DNA of 64,000 bases from HXMU1420-2 sp034670145 (GTDB lineage Bacteria > Pseudomonadota > Alphaproteobacteria > Rhodobacterales > Rhodobacteraceae). Where the stretch lies: positions 1-64,000 of the forward strand of contig JAXMOA010000017.1 in the NCBI GenBank assembly GCA_034670145.1. The letters run 5' to 3'. Shown here in pieces: positions 8,786 to 17,596 of this stretch. The notes beneath the pieces were generated by a model. The model saw only the letters and a list, made by a program, of their open reading frames with translations, did not search any database and was not told where the DNA came from. Made by a program: the position numbers and the translations under genes. Every line of letters begins with the position of its first letter. The first letter of the stretch is position 1.

Positions 8786-10069
8786 TTAATCCTCTGCCGT
8801 TTTCCGCCTGAAAACGGATTTCAACCTGTCGATCGCGCTGGGCTTTTCCACCTCGACCGGCTCTTCAGCGGCCTCCGACGCCGCGCCTTGCACCCCGCCT
8901 CTGACGATGCCTGACAACAGCTTTTGCCAAAACCCTTCCAGATTTCCGGCCCGCAACTCAGCCATTTCATCCGGGTCCAGCGTAAGACGGTACTGGAAAT
9001 TCACATCCCCTCCGAACCGCTCCACATACTTGGACAGCGCGGCCGCCAGGACCCGTTCCGCCGCACCGGACGCCTCGGGCGCAGAGGTCCGCATACCCGT
9101 CGTCGCCACCCGCCAGTCCATGTCGACAAAATTCTCGGACAGGCTCCATCTGTCCGAAACCGCAATCGTGATCCGCCCTTCGTCCACCCATGTCAAAGGC
9201 GCTCTGGGCAGGATGCGTTTCAACTGAACCGCATCAATATCTTCAAATGACCAATGCGTCTCGCGACCGTTTGCAGTCGTCTCCCGGGTCTCCACAATCA
9301 GTGGCTGTCCCGCAACCTCGGCCCGCATGTTCGACCGGAAAAGCAGGTCAAACACCGCCAACCCACTGCGAAATGGCGCCACCTGCGCCTGTTCAATCAA
9401 CACTGTATAGGGGGCGTCCCCACGGGGCGTAATCTGCAAATCCACGTTCTCGACGGAAAACAGCTCTGCCCGAAACGGACGCCTCTGCTTCGGCAGCCCC
9501 TTCTTTTCTTCCTTGGGCAAAGGCGGCGTGATGGTTCCCACCATCCCCTCCACTTGCCCCAAAATCAATTCAGGCGTGCCGCCCAACAGGCTGCGCAGGG
9601 CAACATCCGCCTCGGCCCGTTCCACCACCAGATCAAACGCCAAACCCGTATCATGCGCACGCGACAGCTCCAGCCCCTCCAGCACCACATGCCCGCCCAG
9701 CAATGATCCGCGCGCCCGCGCATAGGCCACCGACATCCCCGCCTTTTCACTGGCAATATCCATCGCATAGCGCAGGATCGGCTGGAAAAAGACATAAGAC
9801 CCCACAACGCCCAGCACGCCCAACAGCGCAAAAGCACCCGCGCTCCAGTGCACCACCTTTCGAGAGAAAGACGGTTTGCGCGCGACCACAGGCTGGTCTG
9901 CGGCTTCAGCCCTTCGCCTGCGGCCCGTCTTGCCCCCCGCGCCAGATGCACCCGCGAACAGCAACAAAGGCGCCTCGAACACAGCCGCGAACATCGCCCC
10001 GATCAGGGAAAAAACAGGCACCAGACAGGCAAAGATGATCTCTGCGAAGATAACAACCAAGGCTTCCAT
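8786..10069 (-). CDS. Membrane-anchored AsmA-like protein of unknown function
   Basis: From the ATG at 10069 this is a 427-residue protein. It has one or two hydrophobic helices near the N terminus (about residues 3-40) and another around 75-100 (ALLGVLGVVGSYVFF). A long beta-rich region follows, with LEGLELSRAH- and VENVDLQITPRG-type repeats reminiscent of AsmA/DUF748 envelope proteins. The C-terminal tail is charged and proline-rich. An earlier ATG at 10114 is possible, but the AGGTGG before it is too close; the 10069 ATG has GGAG about 11 nt upstream and AGGTG closer. A role in envelope lipid handling is inference. Confidence 0.6.
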   Translation of the reverse strand: MEALVVIFAEIIFACLVPVFSLIGAMFAAVFEAPLLLFAGASGAGGKTGRRRRAEAADQPVVARKPSFSRKVVHWSAGAFALLGVLGVVGSYVFFQPILRYAMDIASEKAGMSVAYARARGSLLGGHVVLEGLELSRAHDTGLAFDLVVERAEADVALRSLLGGTPELILGQVEGMVGTITPPLPKEEKKGLPKQRRPFRAELFSVENVDLQITPRGDAPYTVLIEQAQVAPFRSGLAVFDLLFRSNMRAEVAGQPLIVETRETTANGRETHWSFEDIDAVQLKRILPRAPLTWVDEGRITIAVSDRWSLSENFVDMDWRVATTGMRTSAPEASGAAERVLAAALSKYVERFGGDVNFQYRLTLDPDEMAELRAGNLEGFWQKLLSGIVRGGVQGAASEAAEEPVEVEKPSAIDRLKSVFRRKTAED

Positions 10070-10331
10070 AAACACCTGTACTCCGAACGATTTCGCCCAA
10101 CTGATCACGCACATCCACCTGCCGGATCAAGGCTAACAGACATCCGGGAATGCTCAAGGAAACTGTGAGACCGCCACACAGGACCAAAACGCCGCAAACA
10201 GCGGCAGGAAACCCGCATCGGTCATCAAAATACACTTCGATTGGAAGAATTTGATCAGCGTACTACCATCGTCAGTCGGACTGAACCGCAACTGAGGGAC
10301 GCATCCTTTAAAAACTAGGGAGATTTTAACA

Positions 10332-10955
10332 ATGCGATCACAGATTTTGAGCTTGTGCCTTTGCGCGTCGTCAACGCTCGCACTGGCGGCGGATGTCGGG
10401 CAGGACGCGATTGACGGCTGCATCGACCAGCTGCGCGCCGTGGGCGGGCCGGACGGGCAGGGCGGCACCGTGCTGTCGACAGAGTTTTCCGAAGCAAACT
10501 CGCTCGTCATGCTGCAAGACAAAGGCGAGACGGTATGGAGATGCCTTGTCTCCAACGATGGTCAGGTGGCAGAGCTCAGTGTTGCGCAGGCGGCTGATGA
10601 CGGCGACGGGGCAATGGCGGGGTCCGGCGGGATACCCGTCGTGTCTGGCACCCAGCAGGTTCAGTTCACAGCCGGGACAAGCGGTGCGGCCATGTCCGGC
10701 ACTTTGAACCCGAATACATCGGTCCGCTATGTGCTCGGCGCGGCAAACGGTCAGTTCATGCGCGTCGATGTGGGCTCGCGCGGTGGCGCGCTGGATTACA
10801 AGATCTTCAATCCGGACGGCTCGCTGCTTTTGGATCTGATCTCTTCTGACACCCCTTACCAAGGCCAACTCTGGCAGTCCGGCGATCATGTGGTCGAGGT
10901 TGTCAACGCCGGGGCGCAACCGGTCACCTTCGATATCGGGATCGGCATCGAATAG
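10332..10955 (+). CDS. Secreted protein with C-terminal beta-sandwich
   Basis: This is a 207-residue protein with a Sec signal peptide (cleavage likely after LALAA, near residue 20). The mature part has two cysteines in C-terminal contexts AIDGCIDQ and WRCLVS that could pair. The second half (about 110-205) resembles a bacterial pre-peptidase-type beta-sandwich: FMRVDVGSRGG, YKIFNPDGSLL, GDHVVEVVNAG. It is probably periplasmic. No enzyme motif is visible and the function is unknown. It stands about 130 bp upstream of a small membrane protein gene. Confidence 0.65.
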   Translation: MRSQILSLCLCASSTLALAADVGQDAIDGCIDQLRAVGGPDGQGGTVLSTEFSEANSLVMLQDKGETVWRCLVSNDGQVAELSVAQAADDGDGAMAGSGGIPVVSGTQQVQFTAGTSGAAMSGTLNPNTSVRYVLGAANGQFMRVDVGSRGGALDYKIFNPDGSLLLDLISSDTPYQGQLWQSGDHVVEVVNAGAQPVTFDIGIGIE

Positions 10956-11083
10956 ATGACCGCTTCGGTGACAGGTGCAGACCAATGAAATCATTCGCGC
11001 CATTGTTGGACAGATCGCTCGCCCCTGGCCGGTCTGCATATGCGCTGTTGTGATGTGACGATGCTGCCTGAGGAGGAGCGCTG

Positions 11084-11254
11084 ATGGATTGGGTACAGAT
11101 GATTGTCACGGGCCTGTTGTGTGGTGGCGCCTATTGGGCTGTAAAAAACATGGGATGGCTCCGGAACCGCTCGAACCTGCAACAGGCGTTGGTCTTCTTT
11201 CCAATCGTTTTTGTGATTGTCCTGATCTTGAACCTGATCTGGCCATCCAGCTGA
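11084..11254 (+). CDS. Small membrane protein, 56 residues
   Basis: The ATG at 11084 lies 5 nt after a near-perfect ribosome site (AGGAGGAG, 11071-11078). It opens a 56-codon frame that starts MDWVQMIVTGLLCGGAYWAV and ends at the TGA at 11252. There are two hydrophobic helices, about 5-20 and 37-53 (ALVFFPIVFVIVLILNLIW), separated by a basic loop (KNMGWLRNRSN). The gene directly abuts the 3' end of the convergent plsC gene. The strong Shine-Dalgarno and two-helix layout support a real gene. The function is unknown. Confidence 0.65.
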   Translation: MDWVQMIVTGLLCGGAYWAVKNMGWLRNRSNLQQALVFFPIVFVIVLILNLIWPSS

Positions 11255-12037
11255 CTACCGACCGGTCCCATCCTCAAAAACCGCCATCATGGTGCCCCTC
11301 AGCCGCGCCAGATCTTCGTCCACCGAGGCCGAAAGATCGCATTCAAAGGACGGCAACACATCAACCCGGATCGTTCCGCTTTTGGGCAGAAACCGGCCCC
11401 GCGGCAACAGCCGGTCAGACGCGTGAATGACGATGGGCCGTATGGTTCGGCCCGTCGTGCGCGCAACCATCACGGCCCCCGCCTTGAACGGGCCCAGGTT
11501 TTCCGTCCCGGTGCGTGTGCCCTCCGGGAACAGCACAACAGAGCAGCGCCCCGGCATCGCCTGGACCGCAGCGGTCAGCGTTTCCAGTGCCAGGGTGCCG
11601 CTTTTGCGGTCGATTTCCACCAATCCCGCGCCCTTGAACCCATGGCGCAGCAGGGCCGCGTCGCAGAGTTCCTTCTTGGCCGCAAAGGTGATCCATTTTG
11701 CATCAGGCACCACATGCATCAAGGCGAACCCGTCCAGATGGCTCCGGTGGTTGATGACGATGATGCTGCCGGTGTCGTCGCTCAGCGTGGCCCTGTCGGC
11801 CTCTGTCATCTCTGCCCGGATGCTCAGCAGCCACAACAGCCGCGAACAGGCGCGTTTGACCAACGGCCAGTACCAGCCACGAAACCCGCGCCGTCTGCTG
11901 CAAATCAGGGGCACAAAGGCGATGTAGATGAAATAGAATGGGCCCAGCACAAACAAGGCGGCCCGTTTGATGACACGCAGGACAGCCGGATCAATGGCCG
12001 TCGGCGCGGCCTGCTCGTTCAGAGGTTGCAGTGACAT
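11255..12037 (-). CDS. 1-acyl-sn-glycerol-3-phosphate acyltransferase (PlsC family)
   Basis: This 260-residue acyltransferase transfers a fatty acyl group to lysophosphatidate or a similar acceptor at the inner membrane. The catalytic NHRSHLD (HX4D box) is at residues 96-102, and the phosphate-binding FPEGTRTG is at 170-177. A hydrophobic segment at about 27-46 anchors it. The ATG at 12037 follows GGGGAC; the frame is open further upstream to 12304, but that extension is proline- and arginine-rich and unlike the family. Related proteins include lyso-ornithine-lipid acyltransferases, so the acceptor is not certain. Confidence 0.82.
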   Translation of the reverse strand: MSLQPLNEQAAPTAIDPAVLRVIKRAALFVLGPFYFIYIAFVPLICSRRRGFRGWYWPLVKRACSRLLWLLSIRAEMTEADRATLSDDTGSIIVINHRSHLDGFALMHVVPDAKWITFAAKKELCDAALLRHGFKGAGLVEIDRKSGTLALETLTAAVQAMPGRCSVVLFPEGTRTGTENLGPFKAGAVMVARTTGRTIRPIVIHASDRLLPRGRFLPKSGTIRVDVLPSFECDLSASVDEDLARLRGTMMAVFEDGTGR

Positions 12038-12353
12038 GGGTCCCCGATGCGCATGCGTCTGCCGGGGGATGTCCAGAGGGCCCTTTGTCTGGCCCTTACG
12101 GCCTGCCCCTTGGGCGCGTGGCCCGACAAGCACCCTGCGCCCCGCGTCTATGAGGCAATGGCCGGGGTATATCAACCGAAAGTCTGAAATTTCAGGGTGC
12201 AATGGATGGCAATGGGGGGCGCACCCGGCACCAGGGATGGATGGATCGCCGCGCGCCCCGCGCAGCACCCGGCCGCCAATCTCAGCGACGTTATCAAGGC
12301 GCACAGGGTCACAGGGCAGGCGATAGAGGTTTGTCCGGCAAATGGCCGCGCGG
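12038..12353. other. Intergenic region, nothing recognised
   Basis: This 316-bp stretch lies between plsC and the PanB-like gene, which point the same way. It must hold the plsC promoter. The frame of plsC is open through it but shows no family similarity. I see no RNA gene, repeat or hairpin. Confidence 0.4.
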
Positions 12354-13133
12354 TTACCCTGCCCAGACCTGTGACAGCGCGTCTTCGTCCATCGACACCA
12401 CGTTGCGGGGCGCGGGAAAAGCGCCGCTTGTCACATCCGCGATATACTCCCGATAGGCCGCAACCCGTTCCGCCTGCAGCCGGTCGCGTTCTGCGGCAAA
12501 GTTTCGATAAGTCTTGGCGTGGCGCGGAATATGGCCTCTGTTCTCGCCCAGCAGGTCCGCCGAAAACAGATACTGCGCATCACATCCGCCCCCCGATCCC
12601 AGCGATATGGTCAGCATGGATGTCCGCCTGGTCAGCTCAGCCGACAGATTTTCCGCCACAACCTCCAGCTCAACCGCAAAGGCCCCGGCGGCCTCAAAAT
12701 CACGCACGTGCCGCCAGACCATCCTGGCCTGTTCCAGCGTCCGACCCACCGCGCGAAAACCGCCGGTCCATGTCGCCTTGGGCGGGACAAGACCAACATG
12801 GCAGATGACCGGAACCCCCTCACGCGCCAGCACTTCGACAATCTGCGGGCTCATCCCGCAATAGACCGATTGCGCACCGGCCTGCATCGCGGCCATCGCA
12901 TCGCGCAAAGCCTCGGTCGCGTCGGCATGTTTGCCCCATGGCAGGCTAAACTGAAAATGGGAATTGGGCACCGCCTTTGCAAAATGCGCCCGCTCGGGCA
13001 GGAAGGCCGTGCCGATCATATCCATGCCCGCCTCAGAGGCCGCGACCGCCTCTTCCTCGCGGGCGACCTGGACATAGGCAAGTTGACGCCGGCCCTTGGC
13101 GTCCAACAGGTCTTTGACGGTCAGCGCAGCCAT
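12354..13133 (-). CDS. PanB-like protein lacking the usual metal ligands
   Basis: This 259-residue TIM-barrel protein follows the ketopantoate hydroxymethyltransferase (PanB) fold. CHVGLVPPKATWTGGFRAVG matches the GHLGLTP...GG region, AVELEVV matches the LECVP strand with the base Glu, and LGSGGGCDAQYLFSADLLG matches the GIGAG...DGQ...D..G end. By eye, the PanB magnesium ligands are replaced: the GDS motif reads GTA, ADLPF reads FSLPW, and KIEGG reads YCGMS. It is therefore unlikely to be the housekeeping enzyme. It starts 3 bp after the hydroxylase stop, so the two are translated together. Confidence 0.7.
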   Translation of the reverse strand: MAALTVKDLLDAKGRRQLAYVQVAREEEAVAASEAGMDMIGTAFLPERAHFAKAVPNSHFQFSLPWGKHADATEALRDAMAAMQAGAQSVYCGMSPQIVEVLAREGVPVICHVGLVPPKATWTGGFRAVGRTLEQARMVWRHVRDFEAAGAFAVELEVVAENLSAELTRRTSMLTISLGSGGGCDAQYLFSADLLGENRGHIPRHAKTYRNFAAERDRLQAERVAAYREYIADVTSGAFPAPRNVVSMDEDALSQVWAG

Positions 13134-13136
13134 GTC

Positions 13137-14117
13137 TCAATTCCCCATCATGCGTTTGCGCCGCTCTTTGATCCGCGCGTCGGCCGCGCTGGTGCCATCA
13201 TGGAACGATCCAAACAGCTTGTCCCAGGGGATTTCAAGCGAGCCATAGTTACATTCAAAGTACCGGTGGTGCATCTGGTGGTGGAACGTGCCCAGGGCCA
13301 AACGGTTTTCATCCTTCACCATCAGCCCCTCAAACCCGGTATGGGTCGTGGCCGCCGTCAGAGTGTAATATTGCAGGTGGTACAAAATATGCACCGGATG
13401 CGCGGCCACGATCCAATGGACCAGCACCGATCCCAAAAAGATGACATGCTCGACAGGATGCATCGACAGACCCGACCAGGGGCCAACATTGATATTGCGG
13501 TGATGCAGCGCGTGCACATGTTTGTAAAAGAACGGAATATGTAAGAACCGGTGTATCCAGTAGAAATAAAAGCTCTCCCAGATCGGGATCAGCAAAAACA
13601 GCGCCACAAACCAGACCGGATGGGCCGCAAAACTCAGCATCGGCGCATAGCCGTTCGCCAGCGCCCAGAACATCAGCACCTCATAAGCGGTCCAGATCGT
13701 CACACCACTGGCCAGGGTCCAGAACATATTGTCCCTGATCTGACCGCCCAGCGTGAACTGACGCCCGTTCTTCATCAACGGACGCGGGTCAAAACGCAGC
13801 GCCTTGCCCTGTTTGGTATAGGTGTAGAAATACAGATGCAGCCCGCCCGCCACCGCCGTCATCAGGATCAGATTGCGCACAAACATCTCGGCGATCCAGC
13901 CAAAGGCCAGCGTCCTGCTCTCTTCAAGGGGGGGCTGAAACCAATAGAAGGATACGAATGCAATACCGACAATGATCAGTTTCTCGCTGATCAGAAACCA
14001 CGAGTTCCAGACCCAGGCAAACATTTCGCCAGGGCGTAAAGGCCAGCGAAAGAACGGCGATACTTTGATCGGCACATTCGGAACATGGTTCCAACCTTTG
14101 ACAGGGGTATCGTCCAT
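13137..14117 (-). CDS. Sterol desaturase / fatty acid hydroxylase family membrane di-iron enzyme
   Basis: This is a 326-residue integral membrane protein with several hydrophobic helices and the family's histidine clusters: HRFLH, HALHH and HHQMHH. These ligate a di-iron centre that uses oxygen to hydroxylate or desaturate a lipid. The start at 14117 (MDDTPVKGW) is preferred because AAGG lies about 9 nt upstream; an ATG at 14174 has no ribosome site. It forms a two-gene unit with the PanB-like gene and diverges from a LysR regulator. The substrate is unknown. Confidence 0.82.
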   Translation of the reverse strand: MDDTPVKGWNHVPNVPIKVSPFFRWPLRPGEMFAWVWNSWFLISEKLIIVGIAFVSFYWFQPPLEESRTLAFGWIAEMFVRNLILMTAVAGGLHLYFYTYTKQGKALRFDPRPLMKNGRQFTLGGQIRDNMFWTLASGVTIWTAYEVLMFWALANGYAPMLSFAAHPVWFVALFLLIPIWESFYFYWIHRFLHIPFFYKHVHALHHRNINVGPWSGLSMHPVEHVIFLGSVLVHWIVAAHPVHILYHLQYYTLTAATTHTGFEGLMVKDENRLALGTFHHQMHHRYFECNYGSLEIPWDKLFGSFHDGTSAADARIKERRKRMMGN

Positions 14118-14222
14118 GGATCTGACCTTCGTGTTTTTGGCGCTCCGGTCAGTTTGACAGATCGCGCTTTGCATGAAAAACAGATTAAACAGGCCAACTA
14201 GGTCGGAAAATCAGAGTTAGAC
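14118..14222. promoter_or_regulatory. Divergent promoter region between hydroxylase and LysR genes
   Basis: This 105-bp intergenic region separates the hydroxylase start from the LysR gene. LysR proteins commonly bind such divergent spacers at a T-N11-A site. I cannot point to one convincing site, so only the region is marked. Confidence 0.35.
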
Positions 14223-15143
14223 ATGACCGTTTCCCTAAAAGCGATGAAGTATTTCACAACCGCATTGCAGCATGGAAACATCGCCAAAGCAGCGGCAGAG
14301 CTGAACGTCGCGGCCTCGGCCGTGGCGACGGCCATTGATCAGACAGAGGCCGCCTTTGACCTGACACTGGTGACACGGCAACGATCCCGCGGCATTCAGG
14401 CCAATGCCAGCGGGCGCCTGATCGCCCAGAAATTCAACCGGCTGCTCGAAGACTACCGGTCCGTTTTGGCCGAAGGCTCTGACCTGAAACAATCGCTGAA
14501 CGGCACATTGCGGATCGGATATTATGCCCCCATCGCCCCCGCGTTCCTTCCCCGGATCCTGGCATCCATCCTCCCAAAAGGCGCCGACGTCACCTTGCAT
14601 CTGGAAGAATGCGACAACGACAGCGCCCAGGACGGGCTGCTGGATGGGACCTATGATGTCATCCTCTTCGTCAGCGAGGACGTCCGCCCCTCTATCGCGT
14701 TTGATATCCTGATCGAGGCACCGGCCTATTGCCTGCTGCCTGCGGACCATGCATTGGCCAAGCAATCCAGCGTGACAATGGCACAGGTCGTCGAAAACCC
14801 TCTGGTCGTCCTCAACAGGCCCGTGGCCGCCGCCTATTACCAAGGGCTATTCGACGCCCAGACAGACCCGGTCACCGTGGCGGCCTATGCCAGCTCCACG
14901 GAAATGGTGCGCAGCCTCGTCAGCCAGGGACACGGCGCTGCGATCCTGAACATGCAACCTTTGACCCCCCTCAGCTATGCAGGGTCCCGGCTGAAAGGCG
15001 TGCCCATATCTGACCCGCTCCCGCCCCTGACGCTCTCTATCGGATACGACAAACCGCGTCCGCGCCGTCTGGTCCAATCCTTCGTCCGGGAATGCAAAAA
15101 ACACTTTGCCCGACCCGGGGCCTCGCAATGCCTGGTGACGTGA
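14223..15143 (+). CDS. LysR family transcriptional regulator
   Basis: This is a 306-residue protein with an N-terminal LysR helix-turn-helix (residues about 4-62; KAMKYFTTALQHGNIAKAAA opens it) and a periplasmic-binding-type effector domain (about 90-295; TLRIGYYAPIAPAFLPRIL begins it). It diverges from the hydroxylase/PanB-like pair and lies upstream of the agmatine-deiminase-like gene on the same strand, 124 bp away. It probably regulates one or both. The inducer is unknown. Confidence 0.85.
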   Translation: MTVSLKAMKYFTTALQHGNIAKAAAELNVAASAVATAIDQTEAAFDLTLVTRQRSRGIQANASGRLIAQKFNRLLEDYRSVLAEGSDLKQSLNGTLRIGYYAPIAPAFLPRILASILPKGADVTLHLEECDNDSAQDGLLDGTYDVILFVSEDVRPSIAFDILIEAPAYCLLPADHALAKQSSVTMAQVVENPLVVLNRPVAAAYYQGLFDAQTDPVTVAAYASSTEMVRSLVSQGHGAAILNMQPLTPLSYAGSRLKGVPISDPLPPLTLSIGYDKPRPRRLVQSFVRECKKHFARPGASQCLVT

Positions 15144-15267
15144 CACCAAACAGACAAACAGCCCGGACCCCCGCGCGCATCACACAGCCCAACACAGGTT
15201 CCCATTTGCTTCCGGGTAAATTACCCATAGCGCCATAGGCGTTCGCCATGACCAAAGGAGCGCGCTC

Positions 15268-16338
15268 GTGCATAGACGTAACCTTCTGTTGAGTGGGGGA
15301 GCATTCGGTTTGTTGGGACTGCCACGAAACGCAATCGCCAAAAGCGGGCCGGAATTCTTCGTCCCGCCAGAAGAATCCCCCCATGAACGCACCTTCATGC
15401 AGTGGCCCGTCAACCGCCAGGTGCATGCCGACCCTGTGTTCCTCAGGATGACACAGCAAACCATCGCGGATATCGCCAACGCCATCTCAGAATTTGAACC
15501 CGTCACGATGCTGGCGGCCCAGAACGATCACGCGCGCGCCCGGGCGAAACTCTCTGGCGCGGTCGCGCTTTGGGATGTTCCCACCGAGGATCTGTGGTGT
15601 CGCGATTCCGGCCCGATCTTTGTCGTGAACGGAAATGGCGACATGGCCGTCAGCCAAATACAGTTCAACGGCTGGGGCGAACGGCAAGTGAACCAGCGCG
15701 ACAGCCAGATCGCGGGCCGCGTCGCACATCGGCTGGGCGTGCCGCTTTTGCCAACCGGTTTGCGTGGCGAGGCGGGCGGCGTAGAGCAGGACGGGCATGG
15801 CCTGTTGATCGCGCATGAAAGCAGCTGGGTGAACGACAACCGCAATCCGGGATTGTCACGCGACCAGATCGAACAGCGCTTGCTCAAGGCCTATGGCGCC
15901 GATCGCATGATCTGGTCTGCGGGCCTCTGGGATCAGGACATCACCGATTACCACATCGACAGCCTCGCGCGGTTCACCGGGCCGGGACGCGTCCTGATCA
16001 ACCTGCCAGACGACCCCGACATGTCCGACCCGTTCCATCTGGCCGCGCTGGACACCCATGACACGCTGGTGGCCCAGGGGCTCTCGGTCGAGGTCATCCC
16101 CGAACCCCACCGCCGACGCGTGCAAAGCATCGACTTTGTCGCCTCATATGCCAATTACTACGTCTGCAACGGCGGCGTGATCGCGGCGCAATTCGGCGAC
16201 AAAGAGACAGATCAAATCGCCGTCGACGCCCTGGCTCGCCATTACCCGGGGCGCGAAATCGTCACCCTGAACGTCGATCCCCTGGGCGAGCTGGGCGGCG
16301 GCATCCATTGCGCAACCCAACAAATGCCAGCCCGATAA
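15268..16338 (+). CDS. Agmatine deiminase family protein with Tat signal
   Basis: This is a 356-residue member of the peptidyl-arginine-deiminase-like (PPAD/AguA) superfamily. Agmatine deiminase converts agmatine to N-carbamoylputrescine and ammonia. EDLWCRDSGPIFV, GWG, HIDSLARFTGPGRVL and the C-terminal GGGIHCATQQ with the nucleophile C348 are all present. The N terminus reads HRRNLLLSGGAFGLLG, a twin-arginine export signal, so the enzyme should be periplasmic, which is unusual for polyamine synthesis. The start is a GTG 7-8 nt after AAGGAG. Export suggests scavenging of external guanidino compounds. Confidence 0.82.
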   Translation: MHRRNLLLSGGAFGLLGLPRNAIAKSGPEFFVPPEESPHERTFMQWPVNRQVHADPVFLRMTQQTIADIANAISEFEPVTMLAAQNDHARARAKLSGAVALWDVPTEDLWCRDSGPIFVVNGNGDMAVSQIQFNGWGERQVNQRDSQIAGRVAHRLGVPLLPTGLRGEAGGVEQDGHGLLIAHESSWVNDNRNPGLSRDQIEQRLLKAYGADRMIWSAGLWDQDITDYHIDSLARFTGPGRVLINLPDDPDMSDPFHLAALDTHDTLVAQGLSVEVIPEPHRRRVQSIDFVASYANYYVCNGGVIAAQFGDKETDQIAVDALARHYPGREIVTLNVDPLGELGGGIHCATQQMPAR

Positions 16339-16356
16339 CAGGGATATCGCAGCCAC

Positions 16357-16387
16357 GCGCCCTACCGGCCCAGGCCGGGCAGGGCGC
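16357..16387. terminator. Strong bidirectional hairpin between convergent genes
   Basis: GCGCCCT (16357-16363) pairs with AGGGCGC (16381-16387), and inside it CCGGCC (16365-16370) pairs with GGCCGG (16373-16378). That gives 13 base pairs with a two-base loop and a small internal bulge. It sits between the stop of the deiminase gene and the stop of the convergent DUF465 gene. Confidence 0.6.
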
Positions 16388-16401
16388 CCGTCACCGGCGC
16401 C

Positions 16402-16641
16402 TCACTCCTGTTTCAGCAGCGCATAGATTTCATCCTTCATCGCAAGACGCCGCCGGCGCAAGTCAGTCATCCGCTCGTCACTGGTTGGTTCAACATCCGT
16501 TTCTGCGCGATGGAGCGTTCGGTTCAGCTCATGATAATCGCCAAACAGTTTCGCAAAATGCGCATTCGTGCTTTTCAGAGTGTGGATCGACTCCACATGC
16601 TCCGGGAATTCTTCGGCCAATTCATGGGGGACATGAGACAT
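16402..16641 (-). CDS. DUF465 (YdcH-type) small coiled-coil protein
   Basis: From the ATG at 16641 this encodes 79 residues, starting MSHVPHELAEEFPEHVESIH. The whole protein is helical and charged, with the DUF465 pattern of an LK..N.HF..L...Y..LN..IHR.E first helix and a C-terminal LRRRRLAMKDEIYALL helix. Its function is not established. It follows the PPK2 gene by 31 bp on the same strand and is probably cotranscribed. Upstream codons in the frame belong to the PPK2 3' end and are not part of the gene. Confidence 0.8.
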   Translation of the reverse strand: MSHVPHELAEEFPEHVESIHTLKSTNAHFAKLFGDYHELNRTLHRAETDVEPTSDERMTDLRRRRLAMKDEIYALLKQE

Positions 16642-16672
16642 TTCTGTTTTCCGTTTGTTGTTTGGTTCAGGT

Positions 16673-17596
16673 TTACAATCGCCGCGCCTGCGGGTGCAGC
16701 GAAGAGGCCAGGATGTGATCCGAATGATCCACCATATGACTCGCACGGCCCACGATCTTGGCGTCAGGTGACATGACGACATCCTCGTCCTTGTCGGGAT
16801 AATCCAGCACGCTCAAAAAATGGCGCATACAGTTGATACGGGCCCGCTTCTTGTCGTTTGACCGAACGATCGTCCAGGGCGCATCGGCAGTGTCCGTATA
16901 AAAGAACATCGCCTCTTTCGCCTCTGTGTAATCTTCCCACTTGTTGAGACTGGCACGGTCAATCGGAGACAGTTTCCACCGCTTCAACGGGTCAGTCTCG
17001 CGAGAGGCAAATCGCTTCTTCTGTTCCTCCTGCGTGACAGAGAACCAGTATTTGAACAGACGAATACCGCTTCGGGACAGCATCCTCTCAAACTCCGGGG
17101 TCTGCCGCATGAACTCCAGATAGTCGTTTGGCGTACAGAAACTCATGACACGCTCAACGCCCGCCCGATTGTACCAGGACCGATCATACAGCACGATCTC
17201 ACCGGACGTGGGCAAATGCTTTATGTATCGCTGAAAGAACCACTGGCCGCGTTCCTCTTCTGTCGGTTTGTTGAGCGCCACCACCCGCGCCGCCCGCGGA
17301 TTGAGATGCTCCGTAAACCGCTTGATCGTCCCCCCTTTCCCTGCCGCATCACGACCTTCGAAAAGCATCACAAATTTCTGACCGGTTTCCTGCACCCAAT
17401 GCTGAACCTTGAGGAGTTCCACCTGAAGAGCAGCCTTTTCAGCCTCATAGGCGGTTCGGCTCAGTTTCTGCTCATAGGGATACTCCCCAGTGTCAAAGCC
17501 ACTGACACTCGCCTTGGCGCCTGTGGGCAGGTCGATGCCGACCTTGGATTTCGACTTGGGTTTTACAGGCTTCTCTGTTGTATTCACGTCTGTCAT
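16673..17596 (-). CDS. ppk2: Polyphosphate kinase 2
   Basis: This 307-residue PPK2-family enzyme transfers phosphate between polyphosphate and nucleoside di- or monophosphates. Walker A is GRDAAGKGG at 81-89, Walker B is LYDRSWYNRAGVERV with D138, and the lid region (EERGQWFFQRYIKHLP) is intact. The first 40 residues are lysine-rich and variable. It should be cytosolic. It is followed by the DUF465 gene. PPK2 subclass (ADP/GDP versus AMP) was not decided, though the length fits class I. Confidence 0.88.
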   Translation of the reverse strand: MTDVNTTEKPVKPKSKSKVGIDLPTGAKASVSGFDTGEYPYEQKLSRTAYEAEKAALQVELLKVQHWVQETGQKFVMLFEGRDAAGKGGTIKRFTEHLNPRAARVVALNKPTEEERGQWFFQRYIKHLPTSGEIVLYDRSWYNRAGVERVMSFCTPNDYLEFMRQTPEFERMLSRSGIRLFKYWFSVTQEEQKKRFASRETDPLKRWKLSPIDRASLNKWEDYTEAKEAMFFYTDTADAPWTIVRSNDKKRARINCMRHFLSVLDYPDKDEDVVMSPDAKIVGRASHMVDHSDHILASSLHPQARRL

